Below are positions 54,718-63,854 of a DNA stretch of 64,000 nucleotides, in pieces. Source of the DNA: Rosa chinensis (taxonomy: Eukaryota; Streptophyta; Magnoliopsida; Rosales; Rosaceae); assembly GCF_002994745.2 (NCBI RefSeq), contig NC_037092.1, forward strand, positions 2,966,501 through 3,030,500, given 5' to 3'. The notes beneath the pieces are model-generated. The model made no database searches, was not told the DNA's origin, and saw only the letters and a program-made list of their open reading frames with translations. Each line of letters starts with the position of its first letter. Positions within the stretch are counted from its first letter, which is position 1. The translations under genes were made by a program, and so were the position numbers.

Positions 54718-56298
54718 ATGGGGACAATGTCAGAATTGTTATTAGAGAAAATAAATTCTCTACTAAAAACTTCTGATGAGAAATATCAGAAGATGTTACT
54801 AGAAATATCTAGATGTCAAACTCATCTAGAAAAATTACCTGCTATAATCCACCAATTAGAAAGATTGGAAAACAAACTGGATTATATCAAAGAACTTCCA
54901 AAAGTGGAAGAAGAAAAGCTGACAGTTGTCAGTAGAAAAGTCAATGAACAGCAAAAAACGCTGGATATCATGAAAAATATACTGAAGGACAAGAAAGTGC
55001 CTACAGTAAAAAAGAAAACTAATGGATTCAAACCGTTAGAAAAACCAGACACAAATCGTATTCCAAATATGATTTTTCTGGAACCATCTACTAGTCAGAC
55101 TAGTATCCGGTATGAAAATCCGGAAAAAAGAGAAATGAAGATGTTAAGCATCTTTGGGAAAAAGAAGGGAGTACAGCTCCTAAATGCTGAAGAATTCGAA
55201 TTCAACGAAATCGAACAAGAGGTAAAAAATTTCTCAATCCCAAAGTTAGATTTTAAACAAATCTACAAAAGGGGAAAGTTTGATTTAATGGATAGCCATT
55301 ATTTTAAACTTCTGGAAATTACAACTCCAGCTACAGCAGGAGGAGAGACTGATCTTCTATTAATCACTCCTTCAGAAGTTGCCAGAGCTCAAGCAAAAAA
55401 ATATCAATTTATGCATATTGGAGCAGTCCAAGTAGGCATAAATCTGCTTGCACGTGAAGGCATAAACTGTTCGGTCCTATGTGTCCTACAGGACAACAGG
55501 TTAACAGACTTCCAAGCTAGTCTGTTGGGAACACTCGAAGCATCCTTATGCGACCAAGTAGCATATTTCAACTGCTTCCCCAACTTCACCACCAGCTTGA
55601 AAGATGCAGCTCATTGTCTCAGACTGAGAGTCAAGACAGATGGTATATCCATGAAAGAAGATATGCAAGAACTTGCTATAGTATATAGAATATACTATAA
55701 ATTGATGAGTACTACAGTAGCCCCTAAGACAAGGATAACAAATATCCCAGGTCTTACTACTGGATTCCTCACCAATCAGAAGAACCATTCACAACAAATC
55801 CACAAAGTTACTTGGAATGAAGTAACTTTTCCTCTTGAATGGAAATTATCCGGTCCAAAAAAGCAGCCGGAAAGAGCAAAAGCAAAGATCTACGAGAGTA
55901 GAAAGACTGGAGAAATTAGTCTTAATTTTGACAATCACAGAAGAAGTGATGTCTGTCCTGAGAATCTCAGGATAAACAAGAACAATCTTCTAAGAAGAAG
56001 CTACAGCACTAGAGAAGCTAGTGTCAGTGGTATAAAACCCACTATTGAAGAGCCAATTTCTGAAGAAGAATTGGAAGCTGATCTGAACAGACCAGTCCAT
56101 ATGTTCAGAACTAAGAAGCTCTATGATCTTTATGAAGAAGCTGGGAATTGCGAAAATCCTGAACGATTAGAAAAACTAATCGAAGAAATGAAAGAATACA
56201 AATTCAGGAAGACAAGAAAAGTCTTTCCTTATCAAGATATTGAAATGGAAGAAGGAGAAAGCTCCAGAACTTTCATTAGCAGAGAAAAAAAGAAATAA
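54718..56298 (+). CDS. Viral movement protein frame (526 codons)
   Basis: Residues about 1-110 form a predicted coiled coil (heptads of Leu/Ile with many Lys and Glu). Residues about 170-335 match the 30K-type movement protein of Caulimoviridae: the IPKLDFKQIYKRG entry, a SHYFKLLEI-type strand, a central VGINLLAREG / LCVLQDNR block and the LRLRVKTDG segment. In caulimovirids this protein forms tubules through plasmodesmata. The C-terminal about 190 residues are charged. The frame is uninterrupted and ends at 56296-56298, overlapping the next frame (open from 56280) by about 19 nt. The first of two near in-frame ATGs is used. No substitutions at conserved sites can be judged without an alignment. 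Confidence 0.8.
   Translation: MGTMSELLLEKINSLLKTSDEKYQKMLLEISRCQTHLEKLPAIIHQLERLENKLDYIKELPKVEEEKLTVVSRKVNEQQKTLDIMKNILKDKKVPTVKKKTNGFKPLEKPDTNRIPNMIFLEPSTSQTSIRYENPEKREMKMLSIFGKKKGVQLLNAEEFEFNEIEQEVKNFSIPKLDFKQIYKRGKFDLMDSHYFKLLEITTPATAGGETDLLLITPSEVARAQAKKYQFMHIGAVQVGINLLAREGINCSVLCVLQDNRLTDFQASLLGTLEASLCDQVAYFNCFPNFTTSLKDAAHCLRLRVKTDGISMKEDMQELAIVYRIYYKLMSTTVAPKTRITNIPGLTTGFLTNQKNHSQQIHKVTWNEVTFPLEWKLSGPKKQPERAKAKIYESRKTGEISLNFDNHRRSDVCPENLRINKNNLLRRSYSTREASVSGIKPTIEEPISEEELEADLNRPVHMFRTKKLYDLYEEAGNCENPERLEKLIEEMKEYKFRKTRKVFPYQDIEMEEGESSRTFISREKKK
56286..56292 (+). promoter_or_regulatory. Candidate -1 ribosomal frameshift heptamer A AAA AAG
   Basis: The heptamer is in the movement-protein reading register (GA-A AAA AAG AAA TAA), two codons before the stop. 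Slipping back one base enters exactly the frame of the downstream polyprotein, which is open from 56280. A stable downstream structure could not be verified by eye. Confidence 0.5.
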
Positions 56299-56468
56299 AA
56301 CTCCCATTTCAGAAAGCCCCCACGGGTAAAAAAGGAGAAAGAAATTCTCAAAGATTTGTCCCAGAGGACAATCTGCCTAGAGTTCCGATCACGAACTATG
56401 GCATATGGTTAAATCTAGACAAGAGTCTAGACAAAAGAAAAACCATTGACCAATGGGTAGACAGCCTG

Positions 56469-59400
56469 ATGATGGCTTCTGCACTCACCCTTGGCAAATT
56501 TGAAGCACCAGATCTGCAGGTGTACTATGAAACTACTCTCACTGGAGTAGCAAAAAAGTACTACCTATCTTTCAAAGAAACTGCCAGAGGAAAAGACTGG
56601 CTGGAAGAAATCAAAAATTCAAAATCTCCGTATGATTTTGCAGTACCACTGTACGATCAGTTCTGTGGAGATCTTTCAAATCTGAGTGAAAAGGCCAAAG
56701 AAACGGCAAAATCGAATATCTATGCTCTTAAAATCTGTGACATGAGATATTTCGAAGAATACTTGAATGAGTTTCAAGAGTACTACTGTACAATTGGTGA
56801 ACTAGAAAATACTGATCTAGTTAATCTGTTGCACAGAAAACTCCCTGAACCATGGAGAACAGCTGTGAGAGAAAGCATAGCTGAAAAACCAATTGAAAGA
56901 TTTTCAGTTGGAGGGATTGCCGATAGAATCCGGCAATTACTGAAAGAGCAATGCAAAGCCAATCTTAGAGCTAAGATGGCCAAGAAACAACTCAAAGGAG
57001 TTGAAAATTTCTGTTATGGAATATTAGATATGCCCACAAACTGGGGATGCCATGACTCCGAATTCCACAGAAAGAAGAAAAAAGAAAAATATTACTCTAA
57101 AAAATTTAAAAAGAGTAATCAGAAGAAGAATTGGAAATTCAAGAGAAGTTCCAATTACAAAAAGCAACAGGATGAAGATCCTAAAAAGAAGAATACTCAT
57201 CAGCATAAACAGCCTAGCAAGAAAGCTTGCAGATGTTGGTTGTGTAAAGCTGAAGGACACTATGCAAATGAATGCCCGGAAAAGGGTAAAAGATCTACTA
57301 AGGCTCTCTTTGAAGAATATGAGCAAATAGTAGAGGTAGCAAACATGAAAGGCTACGAAATAGCCTATTCTGATGATGAAGATGACGACAGGTCAGTCTA
57401 CTCTGCCTGGTCTGGAGAAGAAGAAAGTTCATCAGAAGAGTCTGAGATTGATTTTGAAGTAGAGTACTTCGAATCTAGACAACAGAATGTTTTGAGAATA
57501 AAAAACTGGGAAGAAAGCAAGACAGAATCCTTCATGTCTTCTTATCAGGTGAACCCTGGTACATTCGTTTGTGACTACTGCTTTTGTCATGAAAAGAATG
57601 GTCTCCCAATGTTTTGTGAAGAGTCTAAGAAGACTTATCACAAAGAATGCTTCATAGCTGAAGCGAGAAGAAAAACCAAGAATGGTCTTGTCAGCCAATT
57701 GGTTAAGCAAGAATATGAAGAGTATTTTGCCGAGCAAAAGGCAAAAGAAATTGAAACTCTTTTCCAGGAAACCATGGAACCATCTTCCTCGAAAAAGGAA
57801 GAAATCGTCGATGAAGAAAAAGTCGATGAAGATATTGAACTGGTTGAAATACCAGAAAATGTAGAACTGGTGAAACCACCAGAAACTGTTCATCTCTTAG
57901 AAAGACAAGAGGCTACTGACACATGGGATCTACTTGGCCAACCTTCTGGCAAGTATGATTATAAAGTCAGCTATGATCCTCCGTCCTGGTTCAATGATCC
58001 AGACATTAAAGAGATAATTCCTACAAACTGGGATGATAGTGAAGATAAATCACCCATGCAGGAAAATGTTTCAGAAGAATGTAAACCATTCATTCCAAAA
58101 GAGCAAGCTCAAGAAAATGAGCCTCACCAATCGAAAGTCGTCTCTACAAGTAGATACAGCAACTACATAGAGATCGGGCTCAAGTTCCCTGATCACAGAA
58201 AATATCATCTACATGCCTTTGTAGATAATGGATCAGGTTTTACTGTTGCAAAGAGATTTGCAATTCCAGATGAACTCTGGAAAGAAGATAAGAAAAAGTC
58301 TGCTACTGGTGTTACATTTGATGGAAGCCATCTCACCATGAAGAAAGTAGCAAAAAATGTTCATATCACCATTGGTGGAGGAACATTTATCATCCAGAAT
58401 GTTTGGCAGTCAGAAGGCCAAGGATCTGATTTCCTGTTAGGAAATGATTTTATTCTCCAACAAAGATTTATTCAGGATGAAGAAGCGATAGGCTTCAGGA
58501 AAGGAGGACGGGTGTTCTGGGCAGACCGACTCACACATGCATTCAGTGTGGTAGGTCCCGGTTTTACTACTCACTATCAGAGATCGCAACAGAATAGTGG
58601 TGATCTTACCCCCTACAAACCCAAATTCGAGCCCATACTTCAAATCAAACAACAAGAAGAATTGCTTGTTGAAGAATCTTCAGAAGAAGAAGAAGAAGAA
58701 GTTAGTGAAGATGAAGAAGCTAGTTTCATCCATGAACACAACCTCAAGCACTTTCAGAATAAGCTTGAGTCTCAGCAAATTCCCACTCTTGAAAAAATCA
58801 AGAAACTACTCGAGCAGAATGTGGATACAAATCCTCAAAAGTTTTGGGAAAAAGACCCAGTGGTCTGTGAATTGAAATTGCATGACATGAATGCTATCTG
58901 CCATGTCAAAGCCATTCCTCATTACAAAGAAGAAGATCAAAAAGAATTCAGAAAAGATATTGAAGATCTCCTGAACAAGAGATTGATTCAACCTTCCACT
59001 AGCCCTCATCATGCTCCAGCATTCTACGTGAGAAATCATGCAGAAACTCTAAGAGGAAAAGCTAGAATGGTGATTGACTACAGAGATGTCAACAAGAAGA
59101 CTGTCAAAGATGGTTATCAAATTGCTCAAGTAAGAGTACTGATCAACCAGCTCAGAGGAGCCAAAGTCTTTTCGAAATTCGATGCAAAGTCGGGTTTCTG
59201 GCAAGTCAAGATGCATCCCGAGAGTGTACCTCTCACTGCATTTGGAACACCACAAGGTCATTACGAGTGGTTGGTGATGCCTTTTGGTCTCAAGCAAGCT
59301 CCCTCAATCTTCCAAAGAAAGATGGACAACATCTTTAAGCATGTGGCGGAGTTCTGTGTCGTCTACATAGATGACATTCTGGTCTTCTCCAAAAACAAAG

Positions 59401-61484
59401 AAGAACACATGAGACACCTCCATGAGGTAGTAAAGCTGATAGTTCAGCATGGAATTATCTTAGGAGAAAAGAAAATCTTCTTTATCCTCGATGAAGTTGA
59501 TTTCCTAGGAATAAACATAAAAAATGGGGTCATAAAACTCCAACCTCATATCCTTGAGAAAATCTGGAAGTTCCCAGATAGAATTCCTGATGCTAAGAGT
59601 CTAGAGAGATTCCTTGGTGTCATAAATTATGGGAGAGACTTCATCCCTAAAATCTCAGGGTTAACAGCAATGTTATCTCCTAAGACAAGTTCCAAAAGAA
59701 AATGGAACTTCACAGAAGATGATGAAAAGATTGTGAAGCAGATAAAAAATCTCTGCAAAAACCTCCCTCCTCTCCAACAACCAGAAGAGAATGATGAAAT
59801 TATCCTCCAGACAGATGCGAGCGATAATTACTGGTCCGGTGTTGTTCTGGCAAGAGCGCCTGGAACTAACATTGAAAAAATCTGCAAATTTTGTAGTGGC
59901 AAGTTCAGCCCTGCAGAACTGAATTATCCCACAGGGGAAAAAGAAATTTTGGCTGTCAAAAAAACGATTTTAAATTCACCAGCTTTTCTTGGAAAAACCT
60001 TTACTGTCCGCACCGATTGTGCCAGAGTAAAGAATTTCAAAAATTTTAAACTTGATAAAGCTGCTGATAGAGGAAGATTAGCAAACTGGCAATTATTTCT
60101 TAACCAATATGATTATAATGTTGAATTAATTGCAGGAAACAAGAATTATCTTCCAGACGCATTAACCAGGGAAATGGCAATGTTTAGCCAAAGAGAAGAC
60201 GACGAAGGTCGTAATCCCAGAAGCAGAAGGACTGGGAAAGAACATGAGCATCAAGAAGATCCTATGGAAACCAAAGAAAAAGTTCTTAAAAGGTTTCTGC
60301 TAAGTCCTAAAGGACTAGCCTCAACTGATCAATCCCAGGGTAAAGGATTGGCTAGCCCGTCTCAAACGGCAGACGGTAAAGGCTCATCAAGACCGTTGAC
60401 GGCTGCTGCTTTGCCAAAAAGCAGACCAACTCCAACTGGAGTCATAAATGTTTTTAACTATGAATTAAGAACTTTTGACACTCCTGTGTTCAGAACTGGC
60501 AGGAGACTAGCTTATCACCAGAAGGCAATCCTGGATAATCTCTTATTTGCTTTTCAAGAAAGAAGCAGTGGTCTAATGTTCCCGGCACTCTTTGCACTAG
60601 CTGAAGAACTATATGAGAACGCCAGACCACAATTTGAAGAAAGTCATATACAGGAGAGTGCTGCAAGAAAAGAAAAAATTCTCTTCCTTGAAAGTCCAGA
60701 AAGTGCTAGAGTTCCTGTCATGGCACTTAATGAATCAGACTGGCATGAATTCCATAGTCTGATAGGAAGACATAATCCAGAAGACCTAGTTCCTCCAACT
60801 CTCTTTATTGTTTCAGGTCCTTATGTTGGAAGATACCTGGTTAATGTTCAGAGTGAACATCCTCAAGAACACAAGCTCTGGCTTGTTGAAAATGGTTTTG
60901 TCCATAATCTGTGGACTAAAACAAATGATGATCTAAAAGGTTTGCCGCCTATCATTGTCAATACAGTCAAAAATGTAAGAAAAAATGACTGTATGCTTAG
61001 ACTGAAGTTCAGATCCACTCCTCCAGAATGGATCCAGAAGGCAAGCGGTGAAGTTGAATATATTCCTCCTTATCATTATGTAAGAATTATTCAGAGGAAA
61101 TATCTTCAACCAGCCTGTGTAGGGTACAATGGCCAACCAAACTCAAGTATCCATTGGATGAAAGCCATGACTCTAGAATATATCAAAAAGATCATCTCTG
61201 AGGATACCTACAATACCTTCCTGGCAGCAGGAGAGAAAATTATCATCACTGCTTACGATCATCCTGACGTAGTCAGCAGTGACTTGTTCCTATCTCTTAC
61301 CAGAAAAGAGATAGATTCGACACTGGCATGCTTACGATGGGTGGAAAAACTTGAAACTGACAACCACTACAAGATGTATGTTGATACAGATGTCGAAGAC
61401 AATGCAACAACAGTAAGGATGGCCCAGGCAGATAACGACTCGTTTGTCCTTGGTCACAATTCAGAAACCGACGAGAACATGTGA
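56469..61484 (+). CDS. Viral capsid-protease-reverse transcriptase-RNase H polyprotein
   Basis: 1671 codons from the first ATG; the frame itself is open from 56280. In order: a capsid-like region (about 1-300) ending in a Lys-rich stretch and the CCHC knuckle CWLCKAEGHYANEC (about 256-269); an acidic Ser/Glu tract (about 300-330); a second Cys/His cluster (about 367-395); retropepsin-like protease with Asp586 in VDNGSG; reverse transcriptase with YIDD at 966-969; RNase H starting QTDASDN (Asp1116) and ending near 1232. About 435 further residues match nothing that I can name. Catalytic residues for protease, polymerase and RNase H are all present and the frame is unbroken, unusual for an old integrated copy. 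It has no integrase. Confidence 0.9.
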   Translation: MMASALTLGKFEAPDLQVYYETTLTGVAKKYYLSFKETARGKDWLEEIKNSKSPYDFAVPLYDQFCGDLSNLSEKAKETAKSNIYALKICDMRYFEEYLNEFQEYYCTIGELENTDLVNLLHRKLPEPWRTAVRESIAEKPIERFSVGGIADRIRQLLKEQCKANLRAKMAKKQLKGVENFCYGILDMPTNWGCHDSEFHRKKKKEKYYSKKFKKSNQKKNWKFKRSSNYKKQQDEDPKKKNTHQHKQPSKKACRCWLCKAEGHYANECPEKGKRSTKALFEEYEQIVEVANMKGYEIAYSDDEDDDRSVYSAWSGEEESSSEESEIDFEVEYFESRQQNVLRIKNWEESKTESFMSSYQVNPGTFVCDYCFCHEKNGLPMFCEESKKTYHKECFIAEARRKTKNGLVSQLVKQEYEEYFAEQKAKEIETLFQETMEPSSSKKEEIVDEEKVDEDIELVEIPENVELVKPPETVHLLERQEATDTWDLLGQPSGKYDYKVSYDPPSWFNDPDIKEIIPTNWDDSEDKSPMQENVSEECKPFIPKEQAQENEPHQSKVVSTSRYSNYIEIGLKFPDHRKYHLHAFVDNGSGFTVAKRFAIPDELWKEDKKKSATGVTFDGSHLTMKKVAKNVHITIGGGTFIIQNVWQSEGQGSDFLLGNDFILQQRFIQDEEAIGFRKGGRVFWADRLTHAFSVVGPGFTTHYQRSQQNSGDLTPYKPKFEPILQIKQQEELLVEESSEEEEEEVSEDEEASFIHEHNLKHFQNKLESQQIPTLEKIKKLLEQNVDTNPQKFWEKDPVVCELKLHDMNAICHVKAIPHYKEEDQKEFRKDIEDLLNKRLIQPSTSPHHAPAFYVRNHAETLRGKARMVIDYRDVNKKTVKDGYQIAQVRVLINQLRGAKVFSKFDAKSGFWQVKMHPESVPLTAFGTPQGHYEWLVMPFGLKQAPSIFQRKMDNIFKHVAEFCVVYIDDILVFSKNKEEHMRHLHEVVKLIVQHGIILGEKKIFFILDEVDFLGINIKNGVIKLQPHILEKIWKFPDRIPDAKSLERFLGVINYGRDFIPKISGLTAMLSPKTSSKRKWNFTEDDEKIVKQIKNLCKNLPPLQQPEENDEIILQTDASDNYWSGVVLARAPGTNIEKICKFCSGKFSPAELNYPTGEKEILAVKKTILNSPAFLGKTFTVRTDCARVKNFKNFKLDKAADRGRLANWQLFLNQYDYNVELIAGNKNYLPDALTREMAMFSQREDDEGRNPRSRRTGKEHEHQEDPMETKEKVLKRFLLSPKGLASTDQSQGKGLASPSQTADGKGSSRPLTAAALPKSRPTPTGVINVFNYELRTFDTPVFRTGRRLAYHQKAILDNLLFAFQERSSGLMFPALFALAEELYENARPQFEESHIQESAARKEKILFLESPESARVPVMALNESDWHEFHSLIGRHNPEDLVPPTLFIVSGPYVGRYLVNVQSEHPQEHKLWLVENGFVHNLWTKTNDDLKGLPPIIVNTVKNVRKNDCMLRLKFRSTPPEWIQKASGEVEYIPPYHYVRIIQRKYLQPACVGYNGQPNSSIHWMKAMTLEYIKKIISEDTYNTFLAAGEKIIITAYDHPDVVSSDLFLSLTRKEIDSTLACLRWVEKLETDNHYKMYVDTDVEDNATTVRMAQADNDSFVLGHNSETDENM

Positions 61485-61689
61485 AGCAGCAGGTGTAGAA
61501 AACACCGAAAGTCCTTTTGGATTTTTCCTAAAAGTGACTTTTGCTTTTCAAAAAACAGGTGAAAAACATTTCACCTAAAAGGAATCTGCTTTTCCCCGGC
61601 CGACCTCCACCAGCAGGAGCACTAAGGAAAGCAGGAAATCACGGAGTCGTTCTGTACATTTTGTTGTTTTGAATTGTAATTTGAGTTCC

Positions 61690-61720
61690 GCTCCCTATAT
61701 AAGGAGCTTTAGTTTCTCTT
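61690..61720 (+). promoter_or_regulatory. Pararetroviral core promoter (TATA box)
   Basis: CTCCCTATATAAGGAGC with TATATAA at 61697-61703, about 210 bp after the polyprotein stop. This is the position and sequence style of 35S-type caulimovirid promoters. Transcription would start near 61730 and run around the circular genome. Confidence 0.75.
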
Positions 61721-61784
61721 AGAGGGCATTCGAAAAAAAAAAGGCATTAGTTCTATATTCGAAAATCTCTAAGATCAGCATATC

Positions 61785-62195
61785 TCAGTAGCAGTAGCAG
61801 TCCGTCTGTGGACACAGTGTGCTTTCTATTACAAGTAAGTGTTTGTAAATCAGTTATGAGTAGCTAAAACAGCTTCTAGCTGTTTGCCCAAGAGTGAGGC
61901 TCTGGGTTCTGTATCTGTATTTATGTTTGAATAAATAAATTCAGTTTGTGCCCAGTACTCTGTCACAAAAATATTTTACTGTTTTTGCATCTATGTTTTG
62001 GTAGCAGTAGCAGTCAGTAAGCAGTAGCAGTCTTTCTATAAAAACTGACCCCTATCATACTAAGGCAGCAGTGATTCCGCCCTGGTAGTAGCCGCTTAGA
62101 CAGGAAGTCGTTAGGTGAAATTGTGGCATGTTGAAGGCTAGTCCTTAGGCTGATACTGTGTTAGTTTGGAAAAGAAATAGGCTGATACTGTGTAC
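61785..62195 (+). repeat. Leader direct repeats
   Basis: AGCAGTAGCAGTC occurs at about 61792, 62006 and 62021 with small variations, and GGCTGATACTGTGT at about 62148 and 62179. They lie in the presumed transcript leader between the promoter and the right edge of the viral insert. Confidence 0.6.
61925..61942 (+). terminator. Viral poly(A) signal
   Basis: AATAAATAAA about 230 bp downstream of the TATA box. In caulimovirids the poly(A) site lies just past the transcription start, so genomic RNA is terminally redundant; the spacing here fits. Confidence 0.65.
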
Positions 62196-62199
62196 TGTA

Positions 62200-63460
62200 G
62201 CTGATATTATGTAAAAAGCAAAGAAGGTAAAAGGAGAATAGTGTTTGTCCTTAATTGTATAGTGGAAAAGGTTGTGGACTTAGTTGTCAAAAAATATGTT
62301 GTCTGGTAGTGCTTTGTAGTTAACCCAAAAAAAATCTCATCAAAGAAAAATTCATATTCGTCTGGGTGCGGCTGGAATGCGCCCCTGTGGGGCAAGCCCG
62401 TGTGGGTGGTACCTATCCACACAATTTGAAAGTGAAGGGCACAGTAGTAATTGCCCAGTTAACTGCCGTTATAACCAATCTGTTACGAGTTAGGAGGTAA
62501 AAACGTGTTGCTTGGGTAACTGATAAAATTACTTAGGTAAATTGTTTGGTAACTGATTAGACACTCCCTCTTTTATGAATTTGAGTTTAATTGATGGGGT
62601 TCCTTGCTTCCTCTTCCTCTTGTCCCATCGATTACCTCTGGTATTTTGATATGGTGGTTTACTGGGTTTGAGCAAGAGAGGCGGCCATGGCATCCTGCAT
62701 TTGGAGAATGAAGGTCATGTCGAGGTCGGACTCGAGGTACTAGTGTGAAGGCGGAATGATTACTGTCTCAAATTTCTGAGATTCAGATCGTCAAGACCCG
62801 TATCAAAGGCGATCGGATCACCACTGGCAATCGGAAAAGCAGCGTATCCTTGGGTAAAGGAGGTGATGGTTAAATTTTCATTAAACCAGGGTAATATCTA
62901 CAACAATCGTAATATGTAAGGAAGGAAAAGTGGAGGTCCGTGAATTTTCGGAGATAGGGGCTCTCTGTGCTCTGTCGTTTGGAGGTGGAAGAAGAATCAG
63001 TAGAATTGTAGAGATTTGAGGTCGAATTGAGGTGAAAGGTCCGAGCTTTGGTGGGTGGGATTTGTGGGGTTCGAAAGTCTCTCATTTGCGTAGAGACTAG
63101 GGAACGGAAAAACCAGAAACTACCTGGTTATATTCCAATTGAACGACAATAATTCAATTAAGATTGGTTAGAAATAATGGTGAAGCCACATAGCACTACT
63201 TGAGTTGGCTGCAAAGGTTAGAGCCACGTGGGCTGGATTTTATTTTATTTTGGTACAAATTTATTTGGTGGTTTTTTTTTTTTTTTGGAATGGATTTGGT
63301 GTTTTTGATAAATGGCAATTTAATTTGTTTAACTTTTTTATTTTTTTAATTTACTTTGAAATAACCGTGTAAAAAATTATAATAAACAGATTTATTACAT
63401 TACACCAAAAATGTTTAAGAAACAATAAGTAAACATTTTAATTTTAATGTGGACTAATTA
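62200..63460. other. Right flank, no confident gene
   Basis: Contains open frames on the minus strand (62207-62422, 62870-63085) without known motifs. Some of 62200-62560 could still be viral leader. An A/T-rich spacer follows from about 63240. Confidence 0.4.
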
Positions 63461-63690
63461 TTGTTTAGTACCCTGCGATATGGGTCCAACATAAATTCAG
63501 TTCATCGACTTTCAATTTCATCAAAAACACCCTCACACTATTATTTCTTGTCCAATAGGTCAATCAGTTATGATTTCGTCAATTTCAGCCGTTTAGCTGC
63601 TGACGTGCCGATCCAACTTTGCATAGGTGGGGCCCACATGGAGGCGAATTTCCCAAATTGACCCTCTCTCTAACCCATACACGACATCCC
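63461..63690. repeat. Probable dispersed non-coding repeat
   Basis: The string of motifs GTACCCTGCGATATGGGTCCAA, TTTCAATTTCATCAAAAACACC, GCTGCTGACGTG and ACTTTGCATAGGTGGGGCCC resembles a repeat I associate with many dicot intergenic regions. This is from memory; borders were not defined. Confidence 0.4.
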
Positions 63691-63854
63691 CAAATCCCAT
63701 TATGCCTCCCGCCTCCCTCATTACGCAATCTAAAACCCTTACCACAGCCCCAAATCGCATCCCTTTGGAGAAACCCAAAATTTGGAAAACACCCAAGGAA
63801 TAGATGGTTGTTAAAGAAGGAGAAGGCTATATATTGAAAGCGACGCCCTAAAAT

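Larger units (their letters stand above)
54154..62200 (+). mobile_element. Endogenous pararetrovirus (Caulimoviridae), near full genome length
   Basis: About 8 kb containing, in order: a leader segment, a small AUG-less frame, a tRNA-Met primer site, a movement-protein frame, a capsid-protease-reverse transcriptase-RNase H frame, then a promoter, poly(A) signal and the start of the transcript leader. There are no LTRs, no integrase and no flanking target repeat, as expected for a non-integrating dsDNA retro-transcribing plant virus captured in the host genome. The order is a circular genome opened within its leader region. Both end positions are estimates: the left is the end of the inverted arm, the right is where leader-like repeats fade. 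The genus was not determined; petuvirus-, rosadnavirus- or endogenous-only genera are all possible. Confidence 0.85.

Noticed and set aside
57432..57893. 153-codon minus-strand frame rich in Phe
   Set aside because: Antisense shadow of the Lys/Glu-rich viral capsid region.
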